Assembly (NCBI GenBank): GCA_009760885.1
Contig: CM019691.1
Location: 30,498,314-30,562,313 of the forward strand
Source: Achatina immaculata
Taxonomy: Eukaryota > Mollusca > Gastropoda > Stylommatophora > Achatinidae
Length of the DNA: 64,000 nucleotides
Direction of reading: 5' to 3'
Both the position numbers and the translations under genes were made by a program. The notes under the pieces are model-generated. The model saw only the letters and a program-made list of their open reading frames with translations. It was not told the origin of the DNA and made no database searches. Below are positions 56,801-58,216 of the stretch, piece after piece; position 1 is the first letter of the stretch, and every line of letters starts with the position of its first letter.

Positions 56801-56818
56801 AGATGCGATATGACATAT
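17797..56818 (-). CDS. PLXDC: PLXDC-family receptor gene (plexin domain-containing protein), whole model
   Basis: Type I membrane protein of the PLXDC1/PLXDC2 (TEM7) family, which acts at the cell surface and in vertebrates is linked to endothelium and to binding of PEDF and extracellular matrix proteins. Exons in order on the minus strand: 56818-56597, 48826-48648, 47316-47200, 46603-46534, 44887-44765, 41563-41510, 38795-38731, 37318-37222 (copy 34150-34054), 36067-35972 (copy 32907-32812), 31496-31351, 27157-27059, 21775-21626, 17886-17797. All have AG acceptors and GT donors, and phases match at every junction. The joined product is about 502 residues plus a missing signal-peptide exon, close to the 500-530 of vertebrate members. 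Seen: family motifs HDYYTSDIV, VATGGFIYMS, TATQYIAPLMANFD, HPVKIGVSDA and RRTIYEYH, a PSI domain, one TM helix. Gene identity is recalled family knowledge, not a search result. Two internal duplications affect the gene. Confidence 0.93.
18030..19010. repeat. Degenerate ATGACAAA(T) short-repeat region, left part
   Basis: Motifs such as GATGACAAATGTGATG, AATGACAAATAAATTATGAC and TAGATGACAAACATGATGAA recur irregularly at 18030-18170 and 18560-19000. The same kind of repeat continues at 21346-21600, so a single array was split by the LINE A2 insertion. Confidence 0.7.
18283..18575 (+). mobile_element. LINE family D, 3' fragment, plus strand
   Basis: Matches the minus-strand copy at 31750-32270: the GTCTCATGGGTGATCAGAAA (WVIRKRR) start, AGGCCATGTGGTGAGAAGAA (GHVMRRN), AAACTCTAAAGAGGACATTG (LKRT), and the 3' end ACGTTTAAATGGCACAGGAAGGA plus TGTAAGA repeats. 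It has several stops. It lies inside the ATGACAAA-rich degenerate repeat region. Confidence 0.8.
19108..19141 (-). ncRNA. Hammerhead ribozyme-like motif, left arm
   Basis: Exact reverse-complement partner of the motif at 20831-20864, with the same stems, GAAACGUC block and two core-box changes. Confidence 0.55.
19594..19962 (-). pseudogene. Penelope-like GIY-YIG endonuclease domain, left arm
   Basis: Encodes WETKTITFPKT..., then NVIYVIVCKRCRITYIGETG (GIY-YIG-type core: IYVIV ... YIG), RLGDRMQKH (catalytic Arg), VPNHFN, and LALENRCIQNYGTLEPHGLN (catalytic Glu and the PHGLN end typical of Penelope C-termini), then stop. The frame is intact over about 120 codons, but no reverse transcriptase is present, so it is a 5'-truncated, non-autonomous fragment. 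Identical to the right-arm copy. Confidence 0.88.
19977..20378 (+). pseudogene. Penelope-like GIY-YIG endonuclease domain, right arm
   Basis: Same protein end as the left arm, but extending about 11 codons further upstream through the spacer: TNRPRCVTCPVVWETKT, which adds the CxxC pair of the zinc-binding linker that precedes the endonuclease in Penelope-like elements. The stop is at about 20376-20378. It lacks the RT domain. That the spacer reads on in this frame shows that the right copy is the slightly longer one. Confidence 0.88.
20831..20864 (+). ncRNA. Hammerhead ribozyme-like motif, right arm
   Basis: Elements in order: stem I UUGU (20831-20834), core box AUGAUUA (20835-20841), A, stem II GGC-UCAC-GCC (20843-20852), GAAA (20853-20856), self-complementary ACGU (20856-20859), C (expected cleavage after 20860), stem I ACAA (20861-20864). 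The GAAACGUC block is what dimeric hammerheads of Penelope-like elements use. The core box differs from CUGANGA at two positions (C3 to A, G8 to U), so activity is doubtful. Confidence 0.55.
21346..21600. repeat. Degenerate ATGACAAA(T) short-repeat region, right part
   Basis: Continuation of the repeat at 18030-19010 beyond the LINE A2/Penelope insertion: GATGACCAGATGACAAATGG, AATGACAAACAGACAATAAA and similar. Confidence 0.6.
21626..21775 (-). CDS. PLXDC: PLXDC exon: transmembrane segment (intact copy)
   Basis: 150 bp, 50 codons, phase 0 to 0. Acceptor TTTATTCAG|GAT; donor ATGGAG|GTAGGT. Encodes DGKCNKKGDFP, then a hydrophobic helix (VAVVVVVILIICGLLAAVA) followed by SWVVYAYRNPTSRSGMWLME. This is the single TM helix of the receptor; YRNPTS corresponds to the HPTS just after the helix in vertebrates. 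A truncated copy lies 1518 bp away at 23172-23293. Confidence 0.92.
21985..22215. repeat. CAC/TAC/ACC-rich trinucleotide tract (unit 1)
   Basis: Imperfect trinucleotide repeats (CATCACCATCACTACCACCA and similar) that keep frames open on both strands. Repeated at 23503-23733 in unit 2. Confidence 0.75.
22743..22912 (-). mobile_element. LINE family B remnant (duplication unit 1)
   Basis: Same insertion as at 24280-24916, but the 3' part is deleted between repeats of CTGCTC(T), leaving about 170 bp. The right target-site copy ACTGCTCTGTT remains at about 22911-22921. Confidence 0.85.
23172..23293 (-). pseudogene. Truncated duplicate of the PLXDC transmembrane exon
   Basis: The first 122 bp of the TM exon with its acceptor (TTTATTCAG|GAT) are repeated here by a tandem duplication whose junction cuts the exon after YAYRNPT. 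The normal donor is lost. Reading on past the junction gives about ten new residues (PRFFWTTFLP) and a TAA stop. It lies upstream (in gene orientation) of the intact TM exon, so if its acceptor were used it would act as an alternative last exon, making a membrane-anchored form with a different short tail. Whether it is used is unknown. Confidence 0.85.
24280..24916 (-). mobile_element. LINE family B, 3' fragment (duplication unit 2)
   Basis: Minus strand encodes the RT C-terminus: LEEVESFEYLG (decayed), MREIKRSPFIALQKIKQLKNL, FPIATYACETWTLNKTAE, FECKCYRRVLQISWTQKRTN, LKYFGHIKRHDNLEKTV. The 3' tail is (CATT)n on the plus strand at 24280-24294. Exact 11-bp target-site duplication ACTGCTCTGTT (24269-24279 and 24917-24927). 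Ordinary 5' truncation. Confidence 0.9.
25186..26207. other. PLXDC intron sequence, nothing recognised
   Basis: No repeat family, exon signal or RNA gene that I can support. Confidence 0.4.
26208..26500 (+). mobile_element. SINE-1 (tRNA-derived)
   Basis: A-box region GGCAGAGTGGTTAGTGCACT and B-box region TGGTTTGAATCTGGCCAGAG, then the family body (GGTACCTGGCTCCTTCTG, ACATCACATTCTAGTGTACT, TCATGGGAAATATGG). More diverged than the copies at 34706 and 37870. Confidence 0.8.
27059..27157 (-). CDS. PLXDC: PLXDC exon: end of PSI and Pro-rich stalk
   Basis: 99 bp, 33 codons, phase 0 to 0. Acceptor TTATTTTAG|CAC; donor TGCTCA|GTAAGT. Encodes HTKDAAACLVLPTPPKP then FTDPLNHPPSVKDTCS. The first Cys is in the position of the final PSI cysteine (vertebrate E.K.CE). 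The rest is a short proline-rich stalk, much shorter than the vertebrate Thr-rich stalk. Confidence 0.85.
27818..29128 (+). mobile_element. Complete-length mariner element (1311 bp)
   Basis: Terminal inverted repeats begin CAAGGTCCGACAATTAAGTA at 27818 and, on the other strand, CAAGGTCTGACAATTAAGTA at 29128, running on through ATGAGACT. A TA dinucleotide lies on each side (27816-27817, 29129-29130), the Tc1/mariner target duplication. Length is typical for mariner. It sits in the PLXDC intron between the PSI exon and the stalk exon, in the opposite orientation to the gene. Its transposase is broken (separate entry). Confidence 0.95.
28015..29036 (+). pseudogene. Mariner transposase pseudogene
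   Basis: ATG at 28015 (MEQKANIKFCLKLRKS), stop TAA at 29034-29036; about 340 codons, the usual mariner length. Visible parts: N-terminal HTH (VELMRQVYGYNCLSHAQIFS, WYSRFKSG), GRP hinge (RHGRPIS), and the three acidic positions of the D,D34D triad in context: VAEDETW, PHDNAPAH, SPDLSPCDYFLLPKLK. Broken by an in-frame TGA after FGVN (28300-28302), another stop after LSED, and at least two frameshifts in the catalytic part. Family assignment is firm; the subfamily is not decided. Confidence 0.92.
29138..30140 (+). pseudogene. Second dead transposase (Tc1/mariner/IS630-type)
   Basis: Starts about 10 bp beyond the mariner, reading MAKTSSVTEVQWSFCTQF. Across many stops and frameshifts: KSLQQGSHKLQILKTTLW (HTH), LYKLELIHAL, TVIFSNESTFHLSGR (first catalytic Asp changed to Asn), DGAPPH, then a frame-shifted block matching WPPRSPDLTPCDFFLWG. 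The order and the FHLSG...DGAPPH...WPPRS.DLT signature are those of a widespread invertebrate DDE transposase family. Not part of the neighbouring mariner, whose TIR ends before it. Confidence 0.75.
30137..30425. repeat. 48-bp minisatellite, 6 copies, open on both strands
   Basis: Unit GATTATCACACTGATATATA + ACATGTCACTGGGGAGGGAAAGGGGCTT. As 48 is divisible by 3, the plus frame reads GLIITLIYNMSLGRER repeatedly and the minus frame also stays open. It lies at the end of the dead transposase. I see no evidence that it is translated. Confidence 0.92.
30767..30868 (+). repeat. Partial duplicate of the dead transposase
   Basis: About 100 bp (TGCTTTAACTAACAACATCA to AATGAATCAACATTC) repeats 29460-29575, the NESTFHLSG-coding part, with about 10% differences. 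Confidence 0.8.
30900..30966. repeat. Compound (GC)n/(CA)n microsatellite
   Basis: GCGCGCGCGCGC followed by interrupted CA repeats. Potential Z-DNA-forming alternating purine/pyrimidine tract. Confidence 0.9.
31351..31496 (-). CDS. PLXDC: PLXDC exon: PSI domain
   Basis: 146 bp, phase 1 to 0. Acceptor TCTCCGCAG|CT; donor ATTACA|GTATGT. Encodes a cysteine-rich PSI (plexin-semaphorin-integrin) module: CNRLSDCDTCMQH, FDCKWCNTIGRCSDG and LDWYRQHWDREGCQIT. Eight cysteines are visible in this exon, with the typical C-x5-C-x2-C and C-x2-C-x5-C spacing, and it aligns with vertebrate C..C..CV.S...FNCSWC..LQRCSSGFDR.RQ.W...GC. The extended ORF past the donor is intron. Confidence 0.95.
31750..32270 (-). 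mobile_element. LINE family D fragment (duplication unit 1)
   Basis: Minus strand: VISTLIYACESWT, KKLDSFENKWLRKILGLKW, PVSWVIRKRRWTYVGHVMR, NNQRIPEQAIKWSTTGREK, RGQPRETLKRTLL, then a stop and the 3' end with CACAGGAAGGATGTAAGAA. This is the RT C-terminus of a non-LTR element, in two frames separated by an indel. Repeated in unit 2 at about 34910-35430. Confidence 0.88.
32583..32790 (+). mobile_element. LINE family B 3' end, plus strand (unit 1)
   Basis: The reading HDSLEKTVFMGKKK, then a decayed REAKVLQGTM-like end and a (TGAA)n tail, matches the C-terminus of the long LINE B at 60614-64000 (HDNLEKTVLEGYIMG). About 200 bp, heavily truncated. It lies right next to exon 10. Repeated at 35742-35952. 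Confidence 0.82.
32812..32907 (-). CDS. PLXDC: PLXDC exon 10, copy 2
   Basis: 96 bp, intact. Acceptor TTCTTACATAAAG|AT; donor TTGCCAA|GTAAGT. Encodes the same IKRRTIYEYHKL block as copy 1. Its phase-1 end is compatible with the PSI exon at 31496, whose first two bases (CT) complete a Thr codon. This is the copy nearest the next constitutive exon. Confidence 0.85.
34054..34150 (-). CDS. PLXDC: PLXDC exon 9, copy 2
   Basis: 97 bp with the same acceptor (TTTGTAG|GTG), donor (CTTCA|GTAAGA) and reading frame as copy 1 at 37318-37222. The coding sequence has no stop or frameshift. Reading from exon 10 copy 1 (ends in phase 1) into this exon (needs phase 0) would break the frame, so at most one exon 9 and one exon 10 can be productive together. 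It could be a mutually exclusive alternative, a silent duplicate, or an assembly of two haplotypes in tandem. Confidence 0.85.
34311..34555 (+). mobile_element. SINE-1, diverged copy (unit 1)
   Basis: GGCATGCTCGGGTGGCTGAG start, decayed A box (TGTAGTTAATGCACTC), B box AGTTCAAGTCTGGCC, then CAGCTGTAGAATGGGTACCT and the TTCCAGTGTGTCATCAGGTC body. Repeated at 37480-37720. Confidence 0.8.
34706..34856 (+). mobile_element. SINE-1, truncated by the duplication junction (unit 1)
   Basis: Head only: A box GGCGAAGTGGTTAGTGCACT and a near-perfect B box GGGTTCGAATC, then CAGCTGTAGAATGGGTACCC up to AGGTGGCCAGGTGTG, where the sequence jumps to the start of unit 2. Confidence 0.9.
34910..35430 (-). mobile_element. 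LINE family D fragment (duplication unit 2)
   Basis: Copy of 31750-32270 produced by the segmental duplication, not by a new insertion. One visible change turns ESWTKEID into ESRTKEID, and an extra T breaks the downstream frame (near 35086). Confidence 0.88.
35742..35952 (+). mobile_element. LINE family B 3' end, plus strand (unit 2)
   Basis: Segmental-duplication copy of 32583-32790 with the same (TGAA)n tail. Confidence 0.82.
35972..36067 (-). CDS. PLXDC: PLXDC exon 10, copy 1 of a tandem duplicate
   Basis: 96 bp, phase 1 to 1. Acceptor CTTATATAAAG|AT; donor TTGCCAA|GTAAGT. Encodes IKRRTIYEYHKLALPMSS then VATGSVIILTPLP, equivalent to vertebrate RRRTIYEYHRVEL...SAVE.TPLPT. It joins exon 9 as NF-N-IKRRT. 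The alternative AG right before AGGAGA would break the phase, so the upstream acceptor was chosen. Copy 2 lies at 32907-32812. Confidence 0.9.
37222..37318 (-). CDS. PLXDC: PLXDC exon 9, copy 1 of a tandem duplicate
   Basis: 97 bp, phase 0 to 1. Acceptor TTTGTAG|GTG; donor CTTCA|GTAAGA. Encodes VPFPVTNISTEDHPVKIG then VSDAYYSDTYIPNF, the family block PV.VTQISS..HPVK.GLSDA. A nearly identical copy lies 3168 bp to the left at 34150-34054; the two differ within the coding part by at least one silent C/T change. Because 97 is not a multiple of 3, using both copies in one transcript shifts the frame. Confidence 0.92.
37480..37720 (+). mobile_element. SINE-1, diverged copy (unit 2)
   Basis: Segmental-duplication copy of 34311-34555. 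Confidence 0.8.
37870..38140 (+). mobile_element. SINE-1, best full-length copy (unit 2)
   Basis: About 270 bp: tRNA-like head with A box GGCGAAGTGGTTAGTGCACT and B box GGGTTCGAATC, a body shared with the other copies (ATCACATCACCCTCTAGTGT), and a tail of ATTACCTTTACCTTACCTTT-type repeats. Internal RNA polymerase III promoter elements look well preserved. Confidence 0.9.
38731..38795 (-). CDS. PLXDC: PLXDC exon: GKFHFQTIL block
   Basis: 65 bp, phase 1 to 0. Acceptor CCATTTCAG|CA; donor AAATCG|GTCAGT. Encodes GKFHFQTILNKDG then TIKFLYKS, corresponding to the family block GSFTFQATL..DGRI.F.YKEIP. It ends in phase 0, as needed by the following duplicated exon, which starts with a full GTG codon. 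Confidence 0.92.
38796..39700. other. PLXDC intron sequence, nothing recognised
   Basis: AT-rich and without features I can support, apart from ATATGACAG-type short repeats at about 39410-39500. Confidence 0.4.
39712..41070 (-). mobile_element. LINE family E, copy 2, with 5' inversion
   Basis: The 3' part (about 39712-39929) is on the minus strand; the part upstream of it in the element (about 39930-41070) is on the plus strand. They meet at TATGGCCC|TATATAAG. Together they rebuild a contiguous stretch: RTGLKQGDALSPLLF, GYADDIDLAGETIQEIINTC, YKYLGTTFN, RPAIMYGSETWTTTKND, LQIFENKILRRIFGPIKDTN, then GHIERIEENRQTK and GRPRQRWKD-type tail. The whole is flanked by an exact 11-bp duplication CCAAATGAATT (39701-39711, 41071-41081). 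It is interrupted by LINE D3. The layout is that of twin priming. Confidence 0.88.
40259..40707. mobile_element. LINE family D, copy 3, 5'-inverted, nested in LINE E2
   Basis: Minus-strand half (40259 to about 40465): ACESWKTTKEIDKKLDSFEN, KWNEFKNNAEIRQMTEQPVS, WVIRKRRWTYIGHLMRRN. Plus-strand half (about 40463-40707): RRNDQRIPKQAIKWNTTGQE, then the 3' end CACAGGAAGGATATAAG. The halves overlap by about 13 bp (GATGAGAAGAAAT), as in twin priming. Exact 10-bp target-site duplication ATAAACATAC (40249-40258 and 40708-40717); removing it rejoins the LINE E frame at KTYKYLGTTFN. Confidence 0.88.
41101..41359 (+). mobile_element. LINE family A, copy 3
   Basis: Plus strand: RRWRWLGHVLRMTDNSLPK after an indel, RWTPQGNRSKGRPKETWRR, LSNRGLTWARAEKKAKDRHL, WKTLAEAPCALGT and stop, then the TTCAGAGAGAGAGAGAG tail. 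Target-site duplication AGTAGCAGG (41092-41100 and 41360-41368). Only about 260 bp, strongly 5'-truncated. It lies 19 bp beyond the right target-site copy of LINE E2. Confidence 0.9.
41510..41563 (-). CDS. PLXDC: PLXDC micro-exon (54 bp)
   Basis: Phase 1 to 1. Acceptor TTTATTTCAG|AA; donor AATACAA|GTAAGT. Encodes NRFIVEWKDIILKDQNT, equivalent to the vertebrate block written NGT..VVQWDHV.LQD. It lies in a gap left by repeats: LINE A3 ends about 140 bp to the left and the hAT nest starts about 0.9 kb to the right. Easily missed by ORF-based annotation because of its length. Confidence 0.9.
41564..42484. other. PLXDC intron sequence with a poly-G tract
   Basis: A homopolymer G run lies at about 41837-41850. 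No repeat family or coding sequence recognised. Confidence 0.4.
42664..44143 (-). mobile_element. Internally deleted mariner-like element
   Basis: Terminal inverted repeats CGAGGGTCATACTGAAAGTT (42664 on) and CGAGGGCCATACCGAAAGTC (from 44143 on the other strand) extend for about 80 bp. TA follows the right end; on the left a CA microsatellite abuts it, so the TA is not visible there. Minus strand encodes transposase parts: QRAVIEFLIK, AAEIHQRLQLAYGDVHMDAS, VMKWVKHFKDGNTSIQDMPR, RVDDIIN. Beyond the nested MITE the frame resumes in the second HTH (VTVVEIAVNLGIEHNAVQEM) and then jumps to the C-terminal end, so the catalytic core is missing. Confidence 0.82.
43016..43728. mobile_element. piggyBac-like MITE, copy 2 (innermost)
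   Basis: 43020-43724 bounded by TTAA (43016-43019 and 43725-43728). Termini CTCTTCCGATACCA and TGGTATCGAAAGAA are complementary with one indel or mismatch. The interior aligns with copy 3 at 45157-45860 (for example GGTAGAATGGTCACACTGAT / CCGAC, TTTATGGAATCTTC). No coding sequence. Inserted at a TTAA inside the mariner transposase frame. Confidence 0.85.
44765..44887 (-). CDS. PLXDC: PLXDC exon: TATQYIAPLMANFD block
   Basis: 123 bp, phase 1 to 1. Acceptor TTTTAAAG|GT; donor GTGAAG|GTGTGG. Encodes FIYMSPFLHQWL then TATQYIAPLMANFD, the most conserved stretch of the family, followed by SSLSKDSSINQQSE. The next exon must begin with two bases completing a codon after G; it does (AA, giving Glu). 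An (AT)n tract lies just downstream in the intron at about 44716-44733. Confidence 0.95.
45153..45864. mobile_element. piggyBac-like MITE, copy 3
   Basis: 45157-45860 bounded by TTAA (45153-45156 and 45861-45864). Termini CTCTTTCCACTCGCG and CGCGGGTGGAAAGAG. Same interior as copy 2: GTAGAATGGTCACACCGACC, GACTAGATCTAGCTTACTA, CAAATAACTTCATTTATGGA. Near the right end the 22-bp stretch CCCTTCTCCAAAATGTCCGC + GC occurs twice in tandem. Confidence 0.88.
45865..46533. repeat. Imperfect tandem repeats in a PLXDC intron
   Basis: At 45880-46010 two to three diverged copies of AACATGATATAGTAAGTCTA + GAGTATAAA. A second loose pair of TACAGGGTGATAACA / TACAGGGTAGTGAATG lies at about 46210-46260. Nothing else recognised. 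Confidence 0.6.
46534..46603 (-). CDS. PLXDC: PLXDC exon: FDFYFYGH / VATGG block
   Basis: 70 bp, phase 0 to 1. Acceptor TTATTACAG|GTG; donor ACAGGAG|GTGAGA. Encodes VMNLKFDFYFYGHKV then TNVTVATGG, the block written SFDFPFYGH...TVATGG in vertebrate PLXDC proteins. The last glycine codon is split across the intron and is restored by the GT that opens the exon at 44887. Confidence 0.93.
47200..47316 (-). CDS. PLXDC: PLXDC exon: HDYY motif
   Basis: 117 bp, 39 codons, phase 0 to 0. Acceptor TTTTGCAG|GAT; donor GCAGCA|GTAAGT. Encodes DYHDYYTSDIVP, then an amphipathic stretch (EHWIELSSAQRHETLSK) ending GHRVAA. The HDYY signature and the spacing to the next conserved block match the start of the PLXDC ectodomain. 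The following intron holds SINE-like and low-complexity sequence only. Confidence 0.92.
47745..48030 (-). mobile_element. SINE-2 (tRNA-like), copy 1
   Basis: On the minus strand: head GGTGCCATAGTGGTGTAAGG (A-box-like), GGTCCTTGGCTTGATTTT (B-box-like), then a body containing GGCAGCAAGGACAGGTGCTG. About 65-75% similar to 53605-53875 by eye. Confidence 0.72.
48120..48485 (-). mobile_element. SINE-3 (tRNA-derived), copy 1
   Basis: Minus strand: CTGGTTAGCTAAGTGGTTAG with a good A box, then the B box GGGTTCAAATC (48433-48423), a body with CTGGGAAGGTAAATGTGGCC, and a tail of TTTTACCTTTGCC-type repeats with part of the body duplicated. Confidence 0.85.
48648..48826 (-). CDS. PLXDC: PLXDC exon: Ser/Thr-rich spacer leading into the conserved ectodomain
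   Basis: 179 bp, starts in phase 1 and ends in phase 0. Acceptor TTTGAAG|TG; donor TTTCAT|GTGAGC. It encodes a Ser/Thr-rich segment with likely N-glycosylation sites (NGT, NSS) and a run of PTTTKLPVTTT, then an acidic stretch ending EEADVFH. It continues directly into DYHDYYTSDIV in the next exon, as in vertebrate family members where an acidic linker precedes the HDYY motif. In isolation it looks like an ORF beginning at GTG, but that codon straddles the splice acceptor. Confidence 0.85.
48827..49660. other. PLXDC intron, mostly unannotated
   Basis: A (TTA)n microsatellite at about 49223-49260. No coding sequence or repeat family recognised. Confidence 0.4.
49600..49855. repeat. 31-bp minisatellite, about 6-7 copies
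   Basis: Unit CTAACCATACAATACTGTGT + TCTATTACTGT, with copies varying in length by a few bases. Confidence 0.85.
49940..52352 (+). mobile_element. LINE family F, long but strongly decayed
   Basis: Plus strand, many stops and frameshifts. Order of parts: endonuclease end (IMEDFNAKVGNQ, the GDFNAKVG motif), RPETRQIIFLSTEDSEML, RT fingers (MKAPGPYNI; LLNMIYDTGHIPSDL), palm (YADDTLLITESESSL at about 51617), the thumb, and the C-terminus HAMRRQKLEDFVV with a GKDRRE-type tail, then GGCATGGCACA and an (ATA)n tail at 52338-52352. This is the conventional order of an APE-type LINE. More decayed than families A, B, D and E, so older. Confidence 0.8.
52353..53044. other. PLXDC intron sequence, nothing recognised
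   Basis: No feature supported. A GA-rich stretch lies at about 52965-53035. Confidence 0.4.
53045..53250. repeat. 54-bp minisatellite, about 3.5 copies
   Basis: Unit AGATGTACAATACAGACTAT + ACAGAATACAAACAACAGAA + AGCAAATGATCCTA. It is a multiple of 3, so one plus frame reads MYNTDYTEYKQQKANDPK repeatedly. Confidence 0.85.
53605..53875 (-). mobile_element. SINE-2 (tRNA-like), copy 2
   Basis: Minus strand: GGTGCCATGGTGGTGTAGGG head, GGTCCCCTGTTTGATTTT B-box-like, GGCAGCAAGGACAAGTGCTG body. Same family as 47745-48030. Confidence 0.72.
53876..54569. other. PLXDC intron sequence, nothing recognised
   Basis: Short ORFs without recognisable motifs; poly-A tract at about 53996-54009. Confidence 0.4.
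54570..55890 (-). mobile_element. LINE family B, copy 2: RT domain to 3' end
   Basis: About 1.3 kb, 5'-truncated. Its 346-codon frame (55789-54749) covers most of the RT: MVQAGFRRGRG, FIDNSKAFDCAQHQK, INGETTTWFDIKQGVHQGCI (fingers/palm), EIKYADDTVFLSTTQ (catalytic YADD intact), ESFEYLGSLLTSS, FPIATYACETWTLNKTSEK, RVLQISWTQKRTNIS. The plus-strand end at about 54571 has a (CAGT)n-like run and then the shared TTTGCATGTCCCTTGC. This is the least damaged RT in the window, but it lacks the endonuclease, and the C-terminal frame is shifted. Confidence 0.9.
55905..56170 (-). mobile_element. SINE-3 (tRNA-derived), copy 2
   Basis: Minus strand: decayed head ending GGTACTGGATTCCAGTCCCA, then CTGGGAAGATAAATGCGGCC, GTGAAAGTGTGATATGG-like body (read from the other strand) and a TTTACCTTTTACC tail. 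Same family as 48120-48485. Confidence 0.78.
56171..56596. other. PLXDC intron sequence, nothing recognised
   Basis: Poly-T tract at about 56328-56338. No feature supported. Confidence 0.4.
56597..56818 (-). CDS. PLXDC: PLXDC exon: N-terminal low-complexity spacer (first exon found)
   Basis: 222 bp, entered in phase 1 and left in phase 1. The acceptor follows a C-rich tract ending CCACCAG; the donor is CCAG|GTAAAA. It encodes about 73 residues rich in Ser, Asn, Asp and Gln (MSYRISDSNQLALSS to QALPDESSQPG), with a dibasic stretch RFRRQSG that could be a furin-type cleavage site. No signal peptide is present, so at least one upstream exon is missing from the model. The N-terminal spacer of PLXDC proteins is poorly conserved, so this assignment rests on phase continuity with the next exon (G + TG) rather than similarity. 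Confidence 0.75.
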
Positions 56819-57780
56819 CTGGTGGGGGGGGGGGAGGCAAAAATAAGTTTATTTAACTGAAATTTAAGGAAACAAAATGATATGTCATGATTATCATATT
56901 GGTATGATGTTTTTGTGTCAACAATCAGGTCTTTAAAGTTTCTTTCCCCTTTCCTTTTGGTCAGCAGGACCAGACATTGCTCTCTACATCTTCCTAATTT
57001 TCTTTCATTTTTTTCCCCAGCTTTTCAAGTGACTGTAAGATTTTCTGTTATCTCACCAAAACATTTATCCACAGAGTTCTCATGTATCATGTAATTTAGC
57101 ACTGAAAGATAATTCATGCATGAGATCAGAATTTTCAATGAAGGCAATGAAGTAACCAATCATGTTGCCCGTAACACTACTGCAGCAGTTATGATCCCTA
57201 TGGATAGGACGGATACACTGAAGCCAGCGGCCGAGGACATGGTGCAGGAGGAGGAAAGGGCATGAGCTGATAATATATATCTACAGAGAATGAAAAGACA
57301 GAGCTGTGTGGAAGGGGGGAAGAAGAGCAGGGTGGCTGGCTGGCAGAATTCCAGGTTGTCAAACCAACAGCTGACTAGAGCAATTAGTGATCACACTCTT
57401 CGATGGCAGAGCATGTATGGGTGTGCCCAGAGTGCGATGATGCATATTCCTAGATTCAAGATTCCTTTTCTGGGCTGCCTAGTGTGTACTTTGCAACCTT
57501 CTCAAAGACTAACATGTCTGCTCTTTCTTTTTTTTTTCGTTTAGAATTAACAGGCAGCTGTTCAAACAACAAAACTCAGGTTAAATCGATTAATAATACA
57601 AATACATCAAACAAAAGATACAAATACATCAAACAAAAGCCCATTTACGTAAGAGATATTGAAATTCACTCATACAAAAACCGTTACCAGCTACTGAGCA
57701 TGACTGGATCAATACCTTGTGGTAGAGCATGAACAAGCAACAATGTGAATCTGTTCATTAAATACTTTTAAATACCACAC
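56819..57780. other. Region upstream of the first PLXDC exon found
   Basis: Searched on the minus strand for a signal-peptide exon ending in phase 1; none supported. A 12-bp C/G homopolymer lies next to the acceptor at 56823-56834. A GC-richer stretch at 57180-57460 has short ORFs on both strands but no recognisable domain. Confidence 0.4.
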
Positions 57781-58006
57781 CAGTGGTTTTCAACCTTTCT
57801 TGCCTCATTCACTCTATCCACCATATCTCAGAATGTCATTCTCTCCTCTCAGACTATCTACCTAAAAAAGGTGTATAGCAATATATTATATATATTCCAT
57901 CAATTTGAGTCTGTCAATCCGTCATCCCAATTCCGTCCGCTCTCCAATCCTAAAATCCCCCCCCCCCCCGGTTTGAGAAGAGTTCCCCACTAGCTGAGAA
58001 CCGCTG
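57781..58006. mobile_element. hAT-like MITE (about 226 bp)
   Basis: Left end CAGTGGTTTTCAACCTTTCT and right end, read on the other strand, CAGCGGTTCTCAGCTAGTGG, the CAGNGGTTCTCAA-type termini of many hAT elements. No clear 8-bp flanking duplication and no coding sequence; the interior contains a poly-C tract. Tentative. Confidence 0.5.
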
Positions 58007-58045
58007 TGGTAACTTCACCAAGTGACATCATCAAAGCTGTAAGAA

Positions 58046-58216
58046 ATGCTGGCCGAAGAGAAGACTTCACTGGCAACTCTGGGCCGGGAGCGCCTGAAGG
58101 ATAATCAGTCATCATATGACAGGTATTATCAGTCACTGCACGCTGATGCTGAAGAGGAGATCGGAGCACTTATGGATGTGTACCGGAGTGCACAGACGAT
58201 GGGCCTTACCAACTAA
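58046..58216 (+). CDS. Small ORF of unknown origin (56 codons)
   Basis: ATG at 58046 directly after an in-frame TAA, stop TAA at 58214-58216. Reads MLAEEKTSLATLGRERLKDN, then QSSYDRYYQSLHADAEEEIG and ALMDVYRSAQTMGLTN: polar, helix-prone, coding-like, and GC-richer than its surroundings. I recognise no family. It could be the last exon or a retroposed C-terminal fragment of a host or transposon protein; no good upstream exon was found. Confidence 0.25.
   Translation: MLAEEKTSLATLGRERLKDNQSSYDRYYQSLHADAEEEIGALMDVYRSAQTMGLTN

Noticed and set aside
57160..57240. Minus-strand ORF MSSAAGFSVSVLSIGIITAA... as the PLXDC signal-peptide exon
   Set aside because: It looks hydrophobic and has a good start context, but it ends in its own stop, and the only plausible donor (GCA|GTAGTG) is in phase 0, while the next exon needs phase 1; joining it gives an early stop.
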